Counted from the first letter of the stretch, positions 37,407 through 46,355 are shown. The stretch is 59,612 nt of DNA from an uncultured Prevotellaceae bacterium (GCA_902769705.1 CACXPX010000017.1:1-59612); one strand, 5' to 3'. The notes: generated by a model from the letters alone, not told the origin. Numbers and translations: made by a program.

Positions 37407-37414
37407 CAAAGATA
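37407..37414 (-). promoter_or_regulatory. -7 box of dinB, predicted near-leaderless start
   Basis: TATCTTTG on the minus strand, with its final G 8 nt from the A of the dinB ATG at 37399, leaving a leader of about 3-5 nt. Confidence 0.55.
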
Positions 37415-37512
37415 ACAAATTCGGGCGAAAAAACTTGCATGATTGAGAAAAAAACTTTATATTTGCCCAATCAAAACAAGAATCAATTCACTAACTTAAA
37501 CCTTAATACATT

Positions 37513-37920
37513 ATGGCTTACAAAATCATTGACGTAGAAGGCATCGGTGAAGTTTACGGAAAGAAACTCGTAGATGCAGGTATCAACACAGTAGACGAAC
37601 TTTTGGAGGCTTGTTGCAAGCCCGCTGGCAGAAAAGCTTTGGCTGAGAAGACTGAAATCTCTCCCAAACTGATTCTGACTTGGACAAACCATGCAGACCT
37701 CATGCGCATCAACGGAATTGGCCCGCAATTCTCTGAATTGCTCGAAGCTGCTGGTGTGGACACCGTGAAAGAACTGAAGCACCGCAAAGCTGAGAATCTG
37801 CAACCGAAACTGGAGGAAATCAACGTTGAAAAGAACCTTGTCAACCGCGTTCCCAGCCTCAAGGAAGTTCAGAAGATGATTGACCAAGCAGCCGAGTTGC
37901 CTGCTAAGATGGAATACTAA
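37513..37920 (+). CDS. DUF4332 helix-hairpin-helix protein
   Basis: The 135-residue cytosolic protein contains two helix-hairpin-helix-like repeats: DVEGIGEVYGKKLVDAGI at residues 7-24 and RINGIGPQFSELLEAAGV near 65-82. This is the pattern of the DUF4332 family, predicted to bind DNA without sequence preference. It has its own promoter (TATATTTG near 37458) and a hairpin terminator, so it is a single-gene unit. Its biological role is unknown. The neighbour dinB is divergent; a shared DNA-maintenance role is only suggestive. Confidence 0.8.
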   Translation: MAYKIIDVEGIGEVYGKKLVDAGINTVDELLEACCKPAGRKALAEKTEISPKLILTWTNHADLMRINGIGPQFSELLEAAGVDTVKELKHRKAENLQPKLEEINVEKNLVNRVPSLKEVQKMIDQAAELPAKMEY

Positions 37921-37998
37921 ATCATTCAAAAGCTAAATCATTCCATATTAAATAAGGTAAGAATGCCAAGTCATTCTTCATGGAATCGACATTAACGG

Positions 37999-38028
37999 AA
38001 TCTGGCAAAGTGATTTGCCAGATTTCTT
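37999..38028 (+). terminator. Hairpin after the DUF4332 gene
   Basis: AATCTGGCAAA pairs perfectly with TTTGCCAGATT around a GTGA loop, followed by a short T-rich tail. It comes about 80 nt after the stop codon. Confidence 0.65.
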
Positions 38029-38045
38029 ATGTTCTATAAATAACT

Positions 38046-38133
38046 AAAAACGCCCCACTCTTCACAGAGGGGAGCGTTTATCTCAATAGGTATTAGCCTT
38101 CTTTAAGGTAAAAAGATTGTATTCAGGATAACG
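38046..38133 (-). ncRNA. Small RNA copy B (about 88 nt)
   Basis: On the minus strand, TTTG (38165-38168) and TACCTTTG (38137-38144), 20 nt apart, form the promoter. The transcript would start near 38133 with CGTTATCCTGAA and match copy A through CTAATACCTATTGA, with one substitution and a 2-nt indel region near GAAGG. The 3' end is a strong hairpin (ACGCTCCCCTCT with AGAGTGGGGCGT) plus five T, of different sequence from the terminator of copy A. Conservation of the 5' half only, across two loci in opposite orientation, points to a functional RNA domain. The rest of 38134-38362 contains the glnS promoter and AT-rich sequence. Confidence 0.75.
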
Positions 38134-38304
38134 ATGCAAAGGTAAGATTTTTTTACGGTTCAAACAAACTTTTTTTTATGTTAAATAACATGTTTCAACA
38201 AAAGAACACAACAAAAAAAACTCCTTTACAATAATTCACATCAAATTAAAAAGCCACATAATAACTTTTTTCAAATTTGAAACCGTTTCTTCGCTAAAAA
38301 TCAT

Positions 38305-38312
38305 TATCTTTG
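38305..38312 (+). promoter_or_regulatory. -7 box of the glnS operon
   Basis: TATCTTTG, about 50 nt before the glnS ATG at 38363. Confidence 0.65.
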
Positions 38313-38362
38313 CAGACAATAAACTAATAAAATGTAAATAAGGAACAAATAACTATACAACT

Positions 38363-40126
38363 ATGGCTATCAAAGAAGAAAACAACGGCGAAGAGAGAAA
38401 AAGCCAAAGCTTCATTGAACAACTTGTAGAAAAAGACTTGGCTGAAGGGAAAAACGGTGGACGATTGCAAACACGCTTCCCCCCTGAACCCAATGGTTAT
38501 CTGCACATCGGACATGCTAAGGCTATTGCTATTGACTTTGGTCTTGCAGAAAAATATGGCGGCATCTGTAACTTGCGTTTCGATGACACCAACCCCATCA
38601 AAGAAGACACGGAATACATTGAAAGCATAGAACACGACATCAAGTGGCTGGGCTTCAAATGGGCGAATGTCTATTATGCCAGCGACTATTTCCAAGAGTT
38701 GTGGGACTTTGCCGTGTGGCTCATCAAGCAAGGACGTGCCTATGTTGACGAGCAAAGTGCTGAAGTGATTGCCCAACAGAAGGGTACCACCACCAGTCCA
38801 GGCACCAACAGTCCTTTCCGCGATCGTCCTATTGAGGAGAACTTGCGTTTGTTTGAATTCATGAACAGCGGCAAATGTGAGCCGGGAACACTTGTGCTTC
38901 GTGCAAAAATAGATATGGCTCATCCCAACATGCTTTTCCGTGACCCACTGATTTATCGCGTTCTGAACATTCCTCACATCCGCACAGGAGCTAAATGGAA
39001 TGCTTATCCCATGTACGACTTCACTCATGGACAGAGCGACTATTTGGAAGGAGTCACCCATTCGTGGTGCACATTGGAGTTTGTTGAGCATCGTCCCCTC
39101 TATGACCTGTTCGTCACATGGATGAAAGAATGGAAGGGTGAGACCGATAATATTGAAGACAACCGCCCACGTCAGACAGAGTTCAACAAGCTGAACTTGT
39201 CTTACACGCTGATGTCAAAGCGCAATCTGCTGGCTTTGGTCAATGAGCATCTGGTCAGTGGATGGGATGATCCACGCATGCCTACCATCTGTGGATTCCG
39301 CCGTCGTGGCTATAGCCCTGAGAGCATCATCAATTTCATCAAGAAGATTGGCTACACCACCTACGATGCACTTAACGAAATGGCTTTGCTTGAGAGTGCT
39401 GTGCGCGATGATTTGAACAGTCGAGCCATTCGTGTAAGTGCTGTGCTTGACCCAGTTCGTGTTGTCATTACCAACTATCCTGAAGGTCAAATTGAGCAAC
39501 TTGTAGCTGTGAACAATCCTGAAAACGAAGCTGATGGCACACACACCGTTGAATTCAGCCGTGAAATATGGATTGAAAGAGACGACTTCCAGAAGGTTTC
39601 GGAAAAGAAATTCATGCGACTGGCACCTGGAAAGGAAGTCCGTTTGAAGAATGCTTATATCATCAAGTGCGATGAAGAGCATCCTTTCGATGAAGATGCA
39701 GAAGGCAATATCACAACCATTTACTGCACCTATGACCCTGAGTCGCGTAGTGGATTGCCAGGTTCAAACCGTAAAATCAAGGGTAAGACACTTCATTGGG
39801 TCAGCTGCCAGCATGCTTTGAAGGCTGAAGTACGCCTGTATGAACGTCTGTGGAATGTTGAGAATCCTCGCGATGATATGGCTGCCATTCGTGAAGAACA
39901 GCAATGTGATGCTGTTACAGCTATGAAGCAGATCATCAATCCCGATTCCCTGAAGATCATTTCCAACTGTTATATCGAGCCATTTGCTGCCACCATGAAG
40001 CCCGGAAACTATCTGCAGTTCCAGCGCATTGGCTACTTCATGATGGATTCCGATTCAACTGAGGAGCATCTGGTGTTCAACAAGACAGTAGGATTGAAAG
40101 ACACTTGGTCAAAACAAAACAAGTAA
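38363..40126 (+). CDS. glnS: Glutaminyl-tRNA synthetase
   Basis: GlnS directly charges tRNA-Gln. The class I HIGH motif is PPEPNGYLHIGHAKA near residue 42, and the KMSKS equivalent is LMSKRNLL near 275. The 587-residue protein also has the C-terminal beta-barrel anticodon domains. Its presence implies direct glutaminylation rather than only the amidotransferase route. The TPR gene starts immediately after the stop codon (TAAATG), and dedA overlaps that, so the three form one operon. Confidence 0.97.
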   Translation: MAIKEENNGEERKSQSFIEQLVEKDLAEGKNGGRLQTRFPPEPNGYLHIGHAKAIAIDFGLAEKYGGICNLRFDDTNPIKEDTEYIESIEHDIKWLGFKWANVYYASDYFQELWDFAVWLIKQGRAYVDEQSAEVIAQQKGTTTSPGTNSPFRDRPIEENLRLFEFMNSGKCEPGTLVLRAKIDMAHPNMLFRDPLIYRVLNIPHIRTGAKWNAYPMYDFTHGQSDYLEGVTHSWCTLEFVEHRPLYDLFVTWMKEWKGETDNIEDNRPRQTEFNKLNLSYTLMSKRNLLALVNEHLVSGWDDPRMPTICGFRRRGYSPESIINFIKKIGYTTYDALNEMALLESAVRDDLNSRAIRVSAVLDPVRVVITNYPEGQIEQLVAVNNPENEADGTHTVEFSREIWIERDDFQKVSEKKFMRLAPGKEVRLKNAYIIKCDEEHPFDEDAEGNITTIYCTYDPESRSGLPGSNRKIKGKTLHWVSCQHALKAEVRLYERLWNVENPRDDMAAIREEQQCDAVTAMKQIINPDSLKIISNCYIEPFAATMKPGNYLQFQRIGYFMMDSDSTEEHLVFNKTVGLKDTWSKQNK

Positions 40127-41560
40127 ATGCCGCTTCACGACCAGTATTATGAAAGCAAAGAGTTCAAGGAAATCTTAAGAAAATATGAAGAAGCCCAGAA
40201 AACGGGTGAATCCATATATCTTGATCCTGACGAACTAACCGATATTGCCGAGTATTACCATATACTCGGCAATGTCAATCATGCTATCAACATCATAGAC
40301 GAGGCCATCAACATGTTTCCAGGGTCGGTGTCAATTCTGGCTTTTAGGGCTCGAATTGCCTTGCTCAAAGAGAACAATCCGCAAAAAGCTGATGAATATG
40401 CAGAAATGATTGAAGACAAGACCGACTTGGAATACTTCTACGTCAAAGCCGAAATCATGCTTGTGGAAAACAAAAAGGAAGAGGCTGACGCCTATTTGGC
40501 AAAGCAATACCAAGACATGAACGATGAAGACCAAGCTGATTTTGTGATTGATGTTGCCACACTTTTTGCTGACTACGACATGATGGACAAGGCTCAGAAG
40601 TGGCTGATGCTTTCTGATGAAACCGATGCTCCCGACTACCAGGAACTGCAAGGAAGAATCGCTTTGGCTAAAGGAAACTACGAAGAAAGTGAGCGCATCT
40701 TCAACACCTTGATTGACCAAGACCCCTACTCCAGCCCCTATTGGAACCACTTGGCTTCCACACAACTCATGCGCAACAACATTCGTGACTCCATTCAAAG
40801 CAGCGAGTTCTCCATCGCCATCAATCCCAACGATGAGGAAGCCATTCTGAACAAAGCCAACGGATTGCTCAGCTTGGGCAATTACGAAGAAGCCTACAAA
40901 TACTTCAAGCGCTATTCAGAACTATGCCCCAATGAAGAAAACGGCCAACTCTTTCAAGGCATTGCCGCTCTCAATCTCGGACAAGCCAACAAAGGCATAG
41001 AGCACCTGAAAAAGGCTGAGAAACTGATGAGTCCGGATTCACCCTCACAATACGAAATCTACCAGGAACTGGCATTCTCGCTATCGAGAAAGGGCAATCT
41101 GGAAGAGGCACTTCAATACGCCCAAAAGCTGTATGACTTAGTTGGAGACGACGAAAAGAAAGAAGTCTTGGTGTTGAGAGGCCATCTGTTCATGGAGAAT
41201 GGGAAAATGAAGGAAGCACAGGATTGTTTCTCAAAAGCCATCAACGAATCGAATGGAGCACCCAGAGTCTTCTTGCGAATAGCCATTTCCACCTATGACA
41301 ACGGCTATTATCAGTCTGCCTACCGCATGCTGAAAACCCTCAGAAAAGTTACAGATGCCGACTACAACGAGGGTTATTCCTACATGGCACTATGCTGCCA
41401 AGCCTTAGGTTTGCATGACGAGTTTGTTGAAAACGTGAAAAAGGCCTGCGAAGTCAATCCTCAAGAAGCCCGTGTTGTGCTTGGCGAATTGTTTCCATCC
41501 GAATTGGAGCCCCAAGACTATTATCAATATTTAATTTCAAACGACCCACCCACCAAATGA
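40127..41560 (+). CDS. Tetratricopeptide-repeat protein
   Basis: The 477 residues lack a signal peptide and consist of about ten TPR-like helical pairs, for example YYHILGNVNHAINIIDEAI near 45 and NKANGLLSLGNYEEAYKYF near 245. Such proteins act as scaffolds for protein contacts; the partner cannot be inferred. It has no intergenic space after glnS and shares an ATGA overlap with dedA, so translation is probably coupled to both. The protein is strongly acidic. Confidence 0.85.
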   Translation: MPLHDQYYESKEFKEILRKYEEAQKTGESIYLDPDELTDIAEYYHILGNVNHAINIIDEAINMFPGSVSILAFRARIALLKENNPQKADEYAEMIEDKTDLEYFYVKAEIMLVENKKEEADAYLAKQYQDMNDEDQADFVIDVATLFADYDMMDKAQKWLMLSDETDAPDYQELQGRIALAKGNYEESERIFNTLIDQDPYSSPYWNHLASTQLMRNNIRDSIQSSEFSIAINPNDEEAILNKANGLLSLGNYEEAYKYFKRYSELCPNEENGQLFQGIAALNLGQANKGIEHLKKAEKLMSPDSPSQYEIYQELAFSLSRKGNLEEALQYAQKLYDLVGDDEKKEVLVLRGHLFMENGKMKEAQDCFSKAINESNGAPRVFLRIAISTYDNGYYQSAYRMLKTLRKVTDADYNEGYSYMALCCQALGLHDEFVENVKKACEVNPQEARVVLGELFPSELEPQDYYQYLISNDPPTK

Positions 41561-42219
41561 ATTTCATCTCATCCCTGTTAGGAAATCTCAATTATGCGAC
41601 TGTGTTCTTCCTGATGTTGCTGGAAAGCACAGTCATACCCGTGCCTTCAGAGTTGGTTGTATCGCCAGCAGCCTACCATGCTGCAGGAGGCAACATCAAC
41701 GTTTTCCTCATCATACTGTTTGCCACATTGGGAGCCGACTGTGGTGCCACCATCAACTATGTGGCAGGCTACTATCTCGGACGCCCCATCATCTATCGCT
41801 TTGCCAACAGCAAATGGGGGCACATGTGTCTGCTCAACCAAGAGAAAGTGGAGAAAAGCGAGAAGTATTTCTACAATCACGGAATGGTAGCCACCATCAC
41901 AGGCCGACTGATTCCTGGCATTCGCCACCTCATCTCCATTCCGGCAGGATTGGCAAAGATGAACTATTGGATGTTTCTGCTCTACACCACCATCGGAGCC
42001 GGCATATGGAACTGCATTTTGGCTGCCCTTGGCTGGTATCTCTACTCTGTGGTTCCAGAAGACCAATTGAACGACAAAATCCTTGAATATGGCGAGTACA
42101 TCAAGTTTGCCATCATCGGGTTGGTCGCTTTGGCAATCATCTATTTCGTTGCCAAATATTACCTGAAAAAGAGAAAAAACAATACAACGCAACCAAAAGA
42201 CACATCTGACAAAGTGTAA
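41557..42219 (+). CDS. DedA-family membrane protein
   Basis: This 220-residue protein has about five membrane segments and the DedA/SNARE-associated motifs: ESTVIPVPSELVV near the N-terminus, GYYLGRPI, and the conserved FxGRxxPxxR as ITGRLIPGIRHLISIPAG. Family members recycle undecaprenyl phosphate or move phospholipids across the inner membrane. The last codons and stop (GAC AAA GTG TAA) lie inside the left inverted repeat of a 164-bp element that starts at 42207, so the present C-terminus may have been set by that insertion. Confidence 0.88.
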   Translation: MNFISSLLGNLNYATVFFLMLLESTVIPVPSELVVSPAAYHAAGGNINVFLIILFATLGADCGATINYVAGYYLGRPIIYRFANSKWGHMCLLNQEKVEKSEKYFYNHGMVATITGRLIPGIRHLISIPAGLAKMNYWMFLLYTTIGAGIWNCILAALGWYLYSVVPEDQLNDKILEYGEYIKFAIIGLVALAIIYFVAKYYLKKRKNNTTQPKDTSDKV

Positions 42220-42370
42220 GCATTCTTTTGAGGCTGTCAAAAGCCACATATGAGCGGCTCAAAGGCCACAAATGACCGCCTTAAAAGCCACAAATGAGAA
42301 AATCAGGCGATAAGTAAAAAGATTCAACAAATCGGTTATTTAAACCGCCCATTTGCTTTACAATTTGTCA
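42207..42370 (-). mobile_element. 164-bp MITE-like element, copy 3 (inverted)
   Basis: Read on the minus strand it opens TGACAAATTGTAAAGCA at 42370 and closes TGCTTACACTTTGTCA at 42207. It is the same length as the other two copies and differs from copy 2 at only scattered positions. The 22-bp units on the plus strand begin GCCACATATGAGC, GCCACAAATGACC and GCCACAAATGAGA. It overlaps the final 13 bp of dedA and sits between the convergent dedA and panD genes. Confidence 0.78.
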
Positions 42371-42415
42371 CGAATTCAGCCCTTTCGCTGACAAGTTGAT
42401 TGGGCTATAAAACGG

Positions 42416-42458
42416 AAAAAGAGGTAAGGAGCTCTCATGAAGTTTCCCTACCTCTTTT
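42416..42458. terminator. Bidirectional terminator between dedA and panD
   Basis: GAGGTA pairs with TACCTC (42421-42454) with further inner pairing (AGG with CCT). It is flanked by AAAAA on the left and TTTT on the right. Confidence 0.75.
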
Positions 42459-42479
42459 ATATTTATGCTCAAGCAAAAC

Positions 42480-42824
42480 TTACTCCAACCGGTTGTCTTT
42501 CGGGAACACAACAGTTGGCTTGAATGTCTTGGCTTCCTCGAAATCCATCAAGGCATAAGAAATGACAATAATCGTGTCTCCCACCATCACTTTGCGGGCT
42601 GCAGCACCATTCAGACAGATGCTGCCACTTCCACGCTCTCCTTTTATAATATAGGTGTCGAAACGTTCTCCATTGTCATTGTCAACCACTTGCACCTTTT
42701 CGCCTGCTATCAAGTTGGCTGCATCCATCAAATCCTCATCGATGGTAATGCTGCCCATATAGTTCAGGTTGGCTTCGGTCACCTTCACCCGATGCAGCTT
42801 TGACTTCATCACCTCTATCATCAT
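42480..42824 (-). CDS. panD: Aspartate 1-decarboxylase
   Basis: PanD makes beta-alanine for pantothenate. I start it at 42824 ([15 protein letters not shown]), 10 nt after the panC stop codon with a GAGAA site, rather than at the longer frame that overlaps panC; 42821 is equally possible. The self-cleavage site giving the pyruvoyl group is the Gly-Ser of [12 protein letters not shown] near residue 24. At 114 residues it is full length. It is the second gene of the panC-panD operon. Confidence 0.95.
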   Translation of the reverse strand: MMIEVMKSKLHRVKVTEANLNYMGSITIDEDLMDAANLIAGEKVQVVDNDNGERFDTYIIKGERGSGSICLNGAAARKVMVGDTIIVISYALMDFEEAKTFKPTVVFPKDNRLE

Positions 42825-42834
42825 ATCGCAGTTC

Positions 42835-43683
42835 TCAATTAAAGTCAATATGGTCAATCAAACGTATGGGAGTCTTTCCACAATAAACGGTGATGCATCC
42901 CACAGCCTTCTCACAATCATCCCACGACTGGATATCCAAGAGAGTGCTGCCGTCAACTATTGAGAAATACTCCACATCGAGGCCTTCAACAGCATTGATG
43001 TCGGCCACCACTTTGTCATGAGTCTCCTGCACCGTGTGAGTCTTGGCATATTTCACACCAGCCTTCAAAGCCTCATATATCTTAGGAGCAATAGCGCGTT
43101 CATCAGCTGAGAGCAAAGTGTTACGGCTGCTCTTGGCCAAACCGTCCTTCTCACGAATGGTTTCACACTCCACAATCTCGATGTTCACACCCATGTATTT
43201 CACCAGTTGCTTCACAACAGCAATCTGTTGCCAGTCTTTCTCACCAAAATAAGCACGCTGAGGGCGGACAATATAAAACAAACGGCTCACCACCTGACAA
43301 ACACCATTGAAGTGTCCGGGGCGCTTTGCTCCTTCCATAACTGTTGTGACAGGAGGAAATTCAAAATGCCGCTCATCAGGAGTAGGATAAACCTCCTCCA
43401 CAGAGGGTGCAAAGACATAGTCAGCACCTTCCTTTTCCAGCAATTTGCAATCGGCATCCAATGTACGGGGATAACGTTCAAGGTCACCCTTGTCGTTGAA
43501 CTGAGTAGGGTTCAGGAAGACAGACACAACAGTCACATCGTTTTCCTTCACGCATCTTCTCACCAACGAAGCATGGCCCTCATGCAAGGCTCCCATCGTT
43601 GGCACCAATCCAATAGAGCGCCCATTCTTTCTTTGAACGAACAGCTCATTCTGCATGTCAATTACCTTAGTGATTACTTTCAT
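42835..43683 (-). CDS. panC: Pantothenate synthetase
   Basis: PanC joins pantoate and beta-alanine using ATP. The start is put at 43683 ([11 protein letters not shown]), dropping five residues of the longest frame. The HIGH-like motif is [14 protein letters not shown], and the ATP site continues in [15 protein letters not shown] and a KMSKS-like segment DGLAKSSRN. The 282-residue length fits. panD follows. The upstream box TTATTTTG on the minus strand at 43721-43728 is a near match to the -7 consensus. Confidence 0.96.
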   Translation of the reverse strand: MKVITKVIDMQNELFVQRKNGRSIGLVPTMGALHEGHASLVRRCVKENDVTVVSVFLNPTQFNDKGDLERYPRTLDADCKLLEKEGADYVFAPSVEEVYPTPDERHFEFPPVTTVMEGAKRPGHFNGVCQVVSRLFYIVRPQRAYFGEKDWQQIAVVKQLVKYMGVNIEIVECETIREKDGLAKSSRNTLLSADERAIAPKIYEALKAGVKYAKTHTVQETHDKVVADINAVEGLDVEYFSIVDGSTLLDIQSWDDCEKAVGCITVYCGKTPIRLIDHIDFN

Positions 43684-43833
43684 TTTCCGTCTATACAATC
43701 AGATATTTTGAAATCGAGTGCAAAATAACAACATTTTTCTTAAATAAGAAAGAATAATTTTAAAAATATGCCAATTCTATGCCGCTTTTTGTTGTTTTAA
43801 ATGAAAACTTGACGTTTTTTGAACTTTTTTTTG

Positions 43834-43841
43834 TACCTTTG
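43834..43841 (+). promoter_or_regulatory. -7 box of the GT5-like gene
   Basis: TACCTTTG, 23 nt before the ATG at 43864. It also decides that start, because the longer frame's ATG at 43819 lies upstream of it. Confidence 0.6.
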
Positions 43842-43863
43842 CATGGTTAATAAACAATCAATT

Positions 43864-44676
43864 ATGGCAAAGAAGGTATTATTCATCAACCAGGAGATCA
43901 CTCCTTATGTGCCCGACACCGAAATGTCTGTCATGGGCAGGCAACTTCCCCAAAAGATACAAGAAAGCGGATTTGAGATTCGTACTTTCATGCCCAAGTG
44001 GGGAATCATCAATGAGCGCAGAGGCCAACTTCATGAAGTTATCCGTCTCTCGGGAATGAATCTTATTATCGATGACACCGACCACCCACTCATTATTAAG
44101 GTAGCGTCAATCCCCAATACACGCATCCAAGTGTATTTCATTGACAATGACGACTACTTCATGAAGCGTCAGATGGCCCTCGATGAAAATGGAGAGGAAT
44201 ATGCTGACAATGGTGAGCGTGCCATCTTCTTTGCACGTGGTGTTCTTGAAACAGTCAAGAAACTCCGTTGGACACCCGACATCATTCATTGCCAAGGATG
44301 GATGGCTGATGTCATTCCCCTGTATATCAAGACCGCATACCACGATGAGCCCTCTTTTGCCAACACAAAAGTGGTCACCTCTCTCTTCCAGAACCAGCTG
44401 AAGAACGACTTTGGAGAGAACTTCAAGCGTTGTGTGGAATTCAGGGATGCCAAAGCCGAACTGCTTGAGCAATATAAAGATAAGGTAGACCTCACGGAAC
44501 TTGGCAAGATGGCTATTGACTACAGCGACGGCATTGTGGAAGCTGTAGCTGGTGTCAGCCAAGAGCTGTTGGATTATGCCGCCAGCAAGTCAGTACCCGT
44601 GTTGAGATACCCAGGTGAAGACTTCGGCGAATCCTACACCAAATTCTATGAACAAATTTGCCCTGATGAAGAATAA
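43864..44676 (+). CDS. Short GT5-like (glycogen/starch synthase N-domain) protein
   Basis: The 270-residue protein reads like only the N-terminal Rossmann domain of glycogen synthase: KKVLFINQEITPYVPD, GFEIRTFMPKWG, and PDIIHCQGWMADVIPLYI near 155, which matches the HxHDW region. The C-terminal ADP-glucose-binding domain is absent (full enzymes are about 480 residues). The KxGGL nucleotide-sugar motif near the N-terminus is also replaced by TEMSVMGRQL. Catalysis is therefore doubtful. Bacteroidales genomes commonly have such a protein, often annotated glycogen synthase, beside a DUF4270 gene as here. A binding or regulatory role is inference. Confidence 0.75.
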   Translation: MAKKVLFINQEITPYVPDTEMSVMGRQLPQKIQESGFEIRTFMPKWGIINERRGQLHEVIRLSGMNLIIDDTDHPLIIKVASIPNTRIQVYFIDNDDYFMKRQMALDENGEEYADNGERAIFFARGVLETVKKLRWTPDIIHCQGWMADVIPLYIKTAYHDEPSFANTKVVTSLFQNQLKNDFGENFKRCVEFRDAKAELLEQYKDKVDLTELGKMAIDYSDGIVEAVAGVSQELLDYAASKSVPVLRYPGEDFGESYTKFYEQICPDEE

Positions 44677-44732
44677 GCAAACCAAGGGCATCTTCATGAT
44701 TCTCAATAAACTAACACGATAACGATTCATCA

Positions 44733-46139
44733 ATGAAACTGAAATATCTCGCTGGCATCTTGCTTGCATCTTTTGCTATGTCTGCTTGTGACGACAACAC
44801 AGAAGACATAGGCACTTCTCTTGTCAGCAATCTCGATAACTTGGATGTCACCACCGACACCTTCAATGTGACTTCACGCTCCATCATCGTTGACTCTGTC
44901 TATTCCCGCAGCTCTATGGGATATCTGGGAAATGTGAGAGACCCTGAGACCAACAGCTATGTCACAGCCGACTTCATGACCCAATTCCACATCTTCGAGA
45001 ACTATGCATTCCCCAAAAAGGAAGATATTGTGAGCCTTCAAGATGGGAACATCATTGCCGACTCATGCGAAATAAGGCTTTACTACGACAATTACTTTGG
45101 TGATTCACTCTCCACAATGAAGTTGTCGGTCTATGAACTCACCAAGCCTATGCTTGAAGACCAGAAGTATTTCTCATCGTTCAATCCTTTCATCAACGGA
45201 TATACCAACGAGTCAAGATGCCTTGCACAGAAAGCCTACTCCCTGGCTGACCTCACGGCAAGTTCAGCAGATAAAAGCTCAGATGACTATACACCCAACA
45301 TCTGCATCAAGTTCGACAAGCCTTATACTGACCGTAATGGCAACACATACAACAACTACGGTTCTTATGTCATCAACGAATACTATAAGAACCCGAAGAA
45401 CTTTGAAAGCTCCATCCGCCTGGCTAACAATGTGATGCCGGGATTCTATTTCAAGAGCACGGGTGGTGTAGGTGCTATGGCTTATATTTTCACCAGCCAG
45501 TTGTTCGTCTATTTCAGATACATTGATAAGGATTCCACATATGTAGGTGTGACAAAGTTGGCTGGTACTGAGGAGGTGCTACAGACTTCACGCATCATCA
45601 ATGATGCCAAGCGCTTGCAAAGCCTTGCCGAAGACAACACTTGCACTTACATCAAGTCTCCTGCCGGCATCTTTACAGAGATGACTTTGCCTGTGGATGA
45701 TATCCTTGCCAACAGACAAAACGACTCTGTCATGTCTGCCAAACTGGTGATTCCACGTATCAACAATTCCACCAACAGCAGCAATAGTCTTGGTGTTCCG
45801 CAGACATTGCTCATGATTCCCAAGGACAGCCTCAAAACATTCTTCGTGAATGAGCAGCTTGTCAACAACCGCACATCGTTCTATGCCCATTTCACCAAAT
45901 CCAGCAACAGCTATACATTCAGCAACATTGCCAACATGATTTCAGCGATGAACCGCAACAGGAAATCAGAGAATTGGAACAAAGTGGTGCTGGTGCCTGT
46001 CACTATTTCCACCAACTCTTCGAGTGTCATCACAAAAGTGTCGTGCGACATGTCTCTGGCATCAACCCGCTTGGTGGGAGGAAGCCAGAATCCTCATGCT
46101 CCGGTGAGAATCAGCGTCATCTATAGCAAGTTCAAATAA
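44733..46139 (+). CDS. DUF4270 lipoprotein
   Basis: The first residues form a lipoprotein signal (ILLASFAMSACDD, Cys at about 19), so the mature protein is anchored in the outer membrane. The other 450 residues are beta-rich and match the Bacteroidota DUF4270 family, with TSLVSNLDNLDV near the start and DSCEIRLYYDNYFGDS near 110. No activity is known. It begins 57 nt after the GT5-like gene and is followed after 9 nt by a tiny basic ORF, so the three are likely co-transcribed. Confidence 0.82.
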   Translation: MKLKYLAGILLASFAMSACDDNTEDIGTSLVSNLDNLDVTTDTFNVTSRSIIVDSVYSRSSMGYLGNVRDPETNSYVTADFMTQFHIFENYAFPKKEDIVSLQDGNIIADSCEIRLYYDNYFGDSLSTMKLSVYELTKPMLEDQKYFSSFNPFINGYTNESRCLAQKAYSLADLTASSADKSSDDYTPNICIKFDKPYTDRNGNTYNNYGSYVINEYYKNPKNFESSIRLANNVMPGFYFKSTGGVGAMAYIFTSQLFVYFRYIDKDSTYVGVTKLAGTEEVLQTSRIINDAKRLQSLAEDNTCTYIKSPAGIFTEMTLPVDDILANRQNDSVMSAKLVIPRINNSTNSSNSLGVPQTLLMIPKDSLKTFFVNEQLVNNRTSFYAHFTKSSNSYTFSNIANMISAMNRNRKSENWNKVVLVPVTISTNSSSVITKVSCDMSLASTRLVGGSQNPHAPVRISVIYSKFK

Positions 46140-46148
46140 CCAACCCCT

Positions 46149-46277
46149 ATGGCTGACAACTATCTGGAAAGGCAACGTGAGCTATACGAAACCAAGAAGG
46201 CTGCATGGCTGAAAAAGAAGAAACATCTTCCCAAACCAAAACCGTTATTGGAGAAACCTGAAGATGAGGCTTTATAA
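46149..46277 (+). CDS. Small basic protein of 42 residues
   Basis: A frame starting MADNYLERQRELYETK and ending EKPEDEAL begins 9 nt after the DUF4270 stop. It has a helical, highly charged centre with five Lys in a row broken by Trp-Leu (AWLKKKKHLPKPKP). Composition and position argue for a real gene rather than chance. I recall similar short proteins in other Bacteroidales but know no function for them. A hairpin follows at 46299-46332. Confidence 0.65.
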   Translation: MADNYLERQRELYETKKAAWLKKKKHLPKPKPLLEKPEDEAL

Positions 46278-46290
46278 AGCCATTCCGACA

Positions 46291-46332
46291 TAAAAAAAGA
46301 TGCAAGGTTTGACTGATTTGTCGCCTTGCATC
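46291..46332 (-). terminator. Terminator of the ileS-C69 operon
   Basis: GATGCAAGG pairs with CCTTGCATC (46299-46332). Read on the minus strand it is followed by a run of seven T, 24 nt after the C69 peptidase stop. On the plus strand the T-tail is weaker, but it may still stop the DUF4270 transcript. Confidence 0.8.
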
Positions 46333-46355
46333 TTCTGCTTTATAAGGTCACCAAT

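Noticed and set aside
43819-43863. 15-residue extension of the GT5-like protein
   Set aside because: The upstream ATG precedes the -7 box TACCTTTG, so it would not be on the mRNA.
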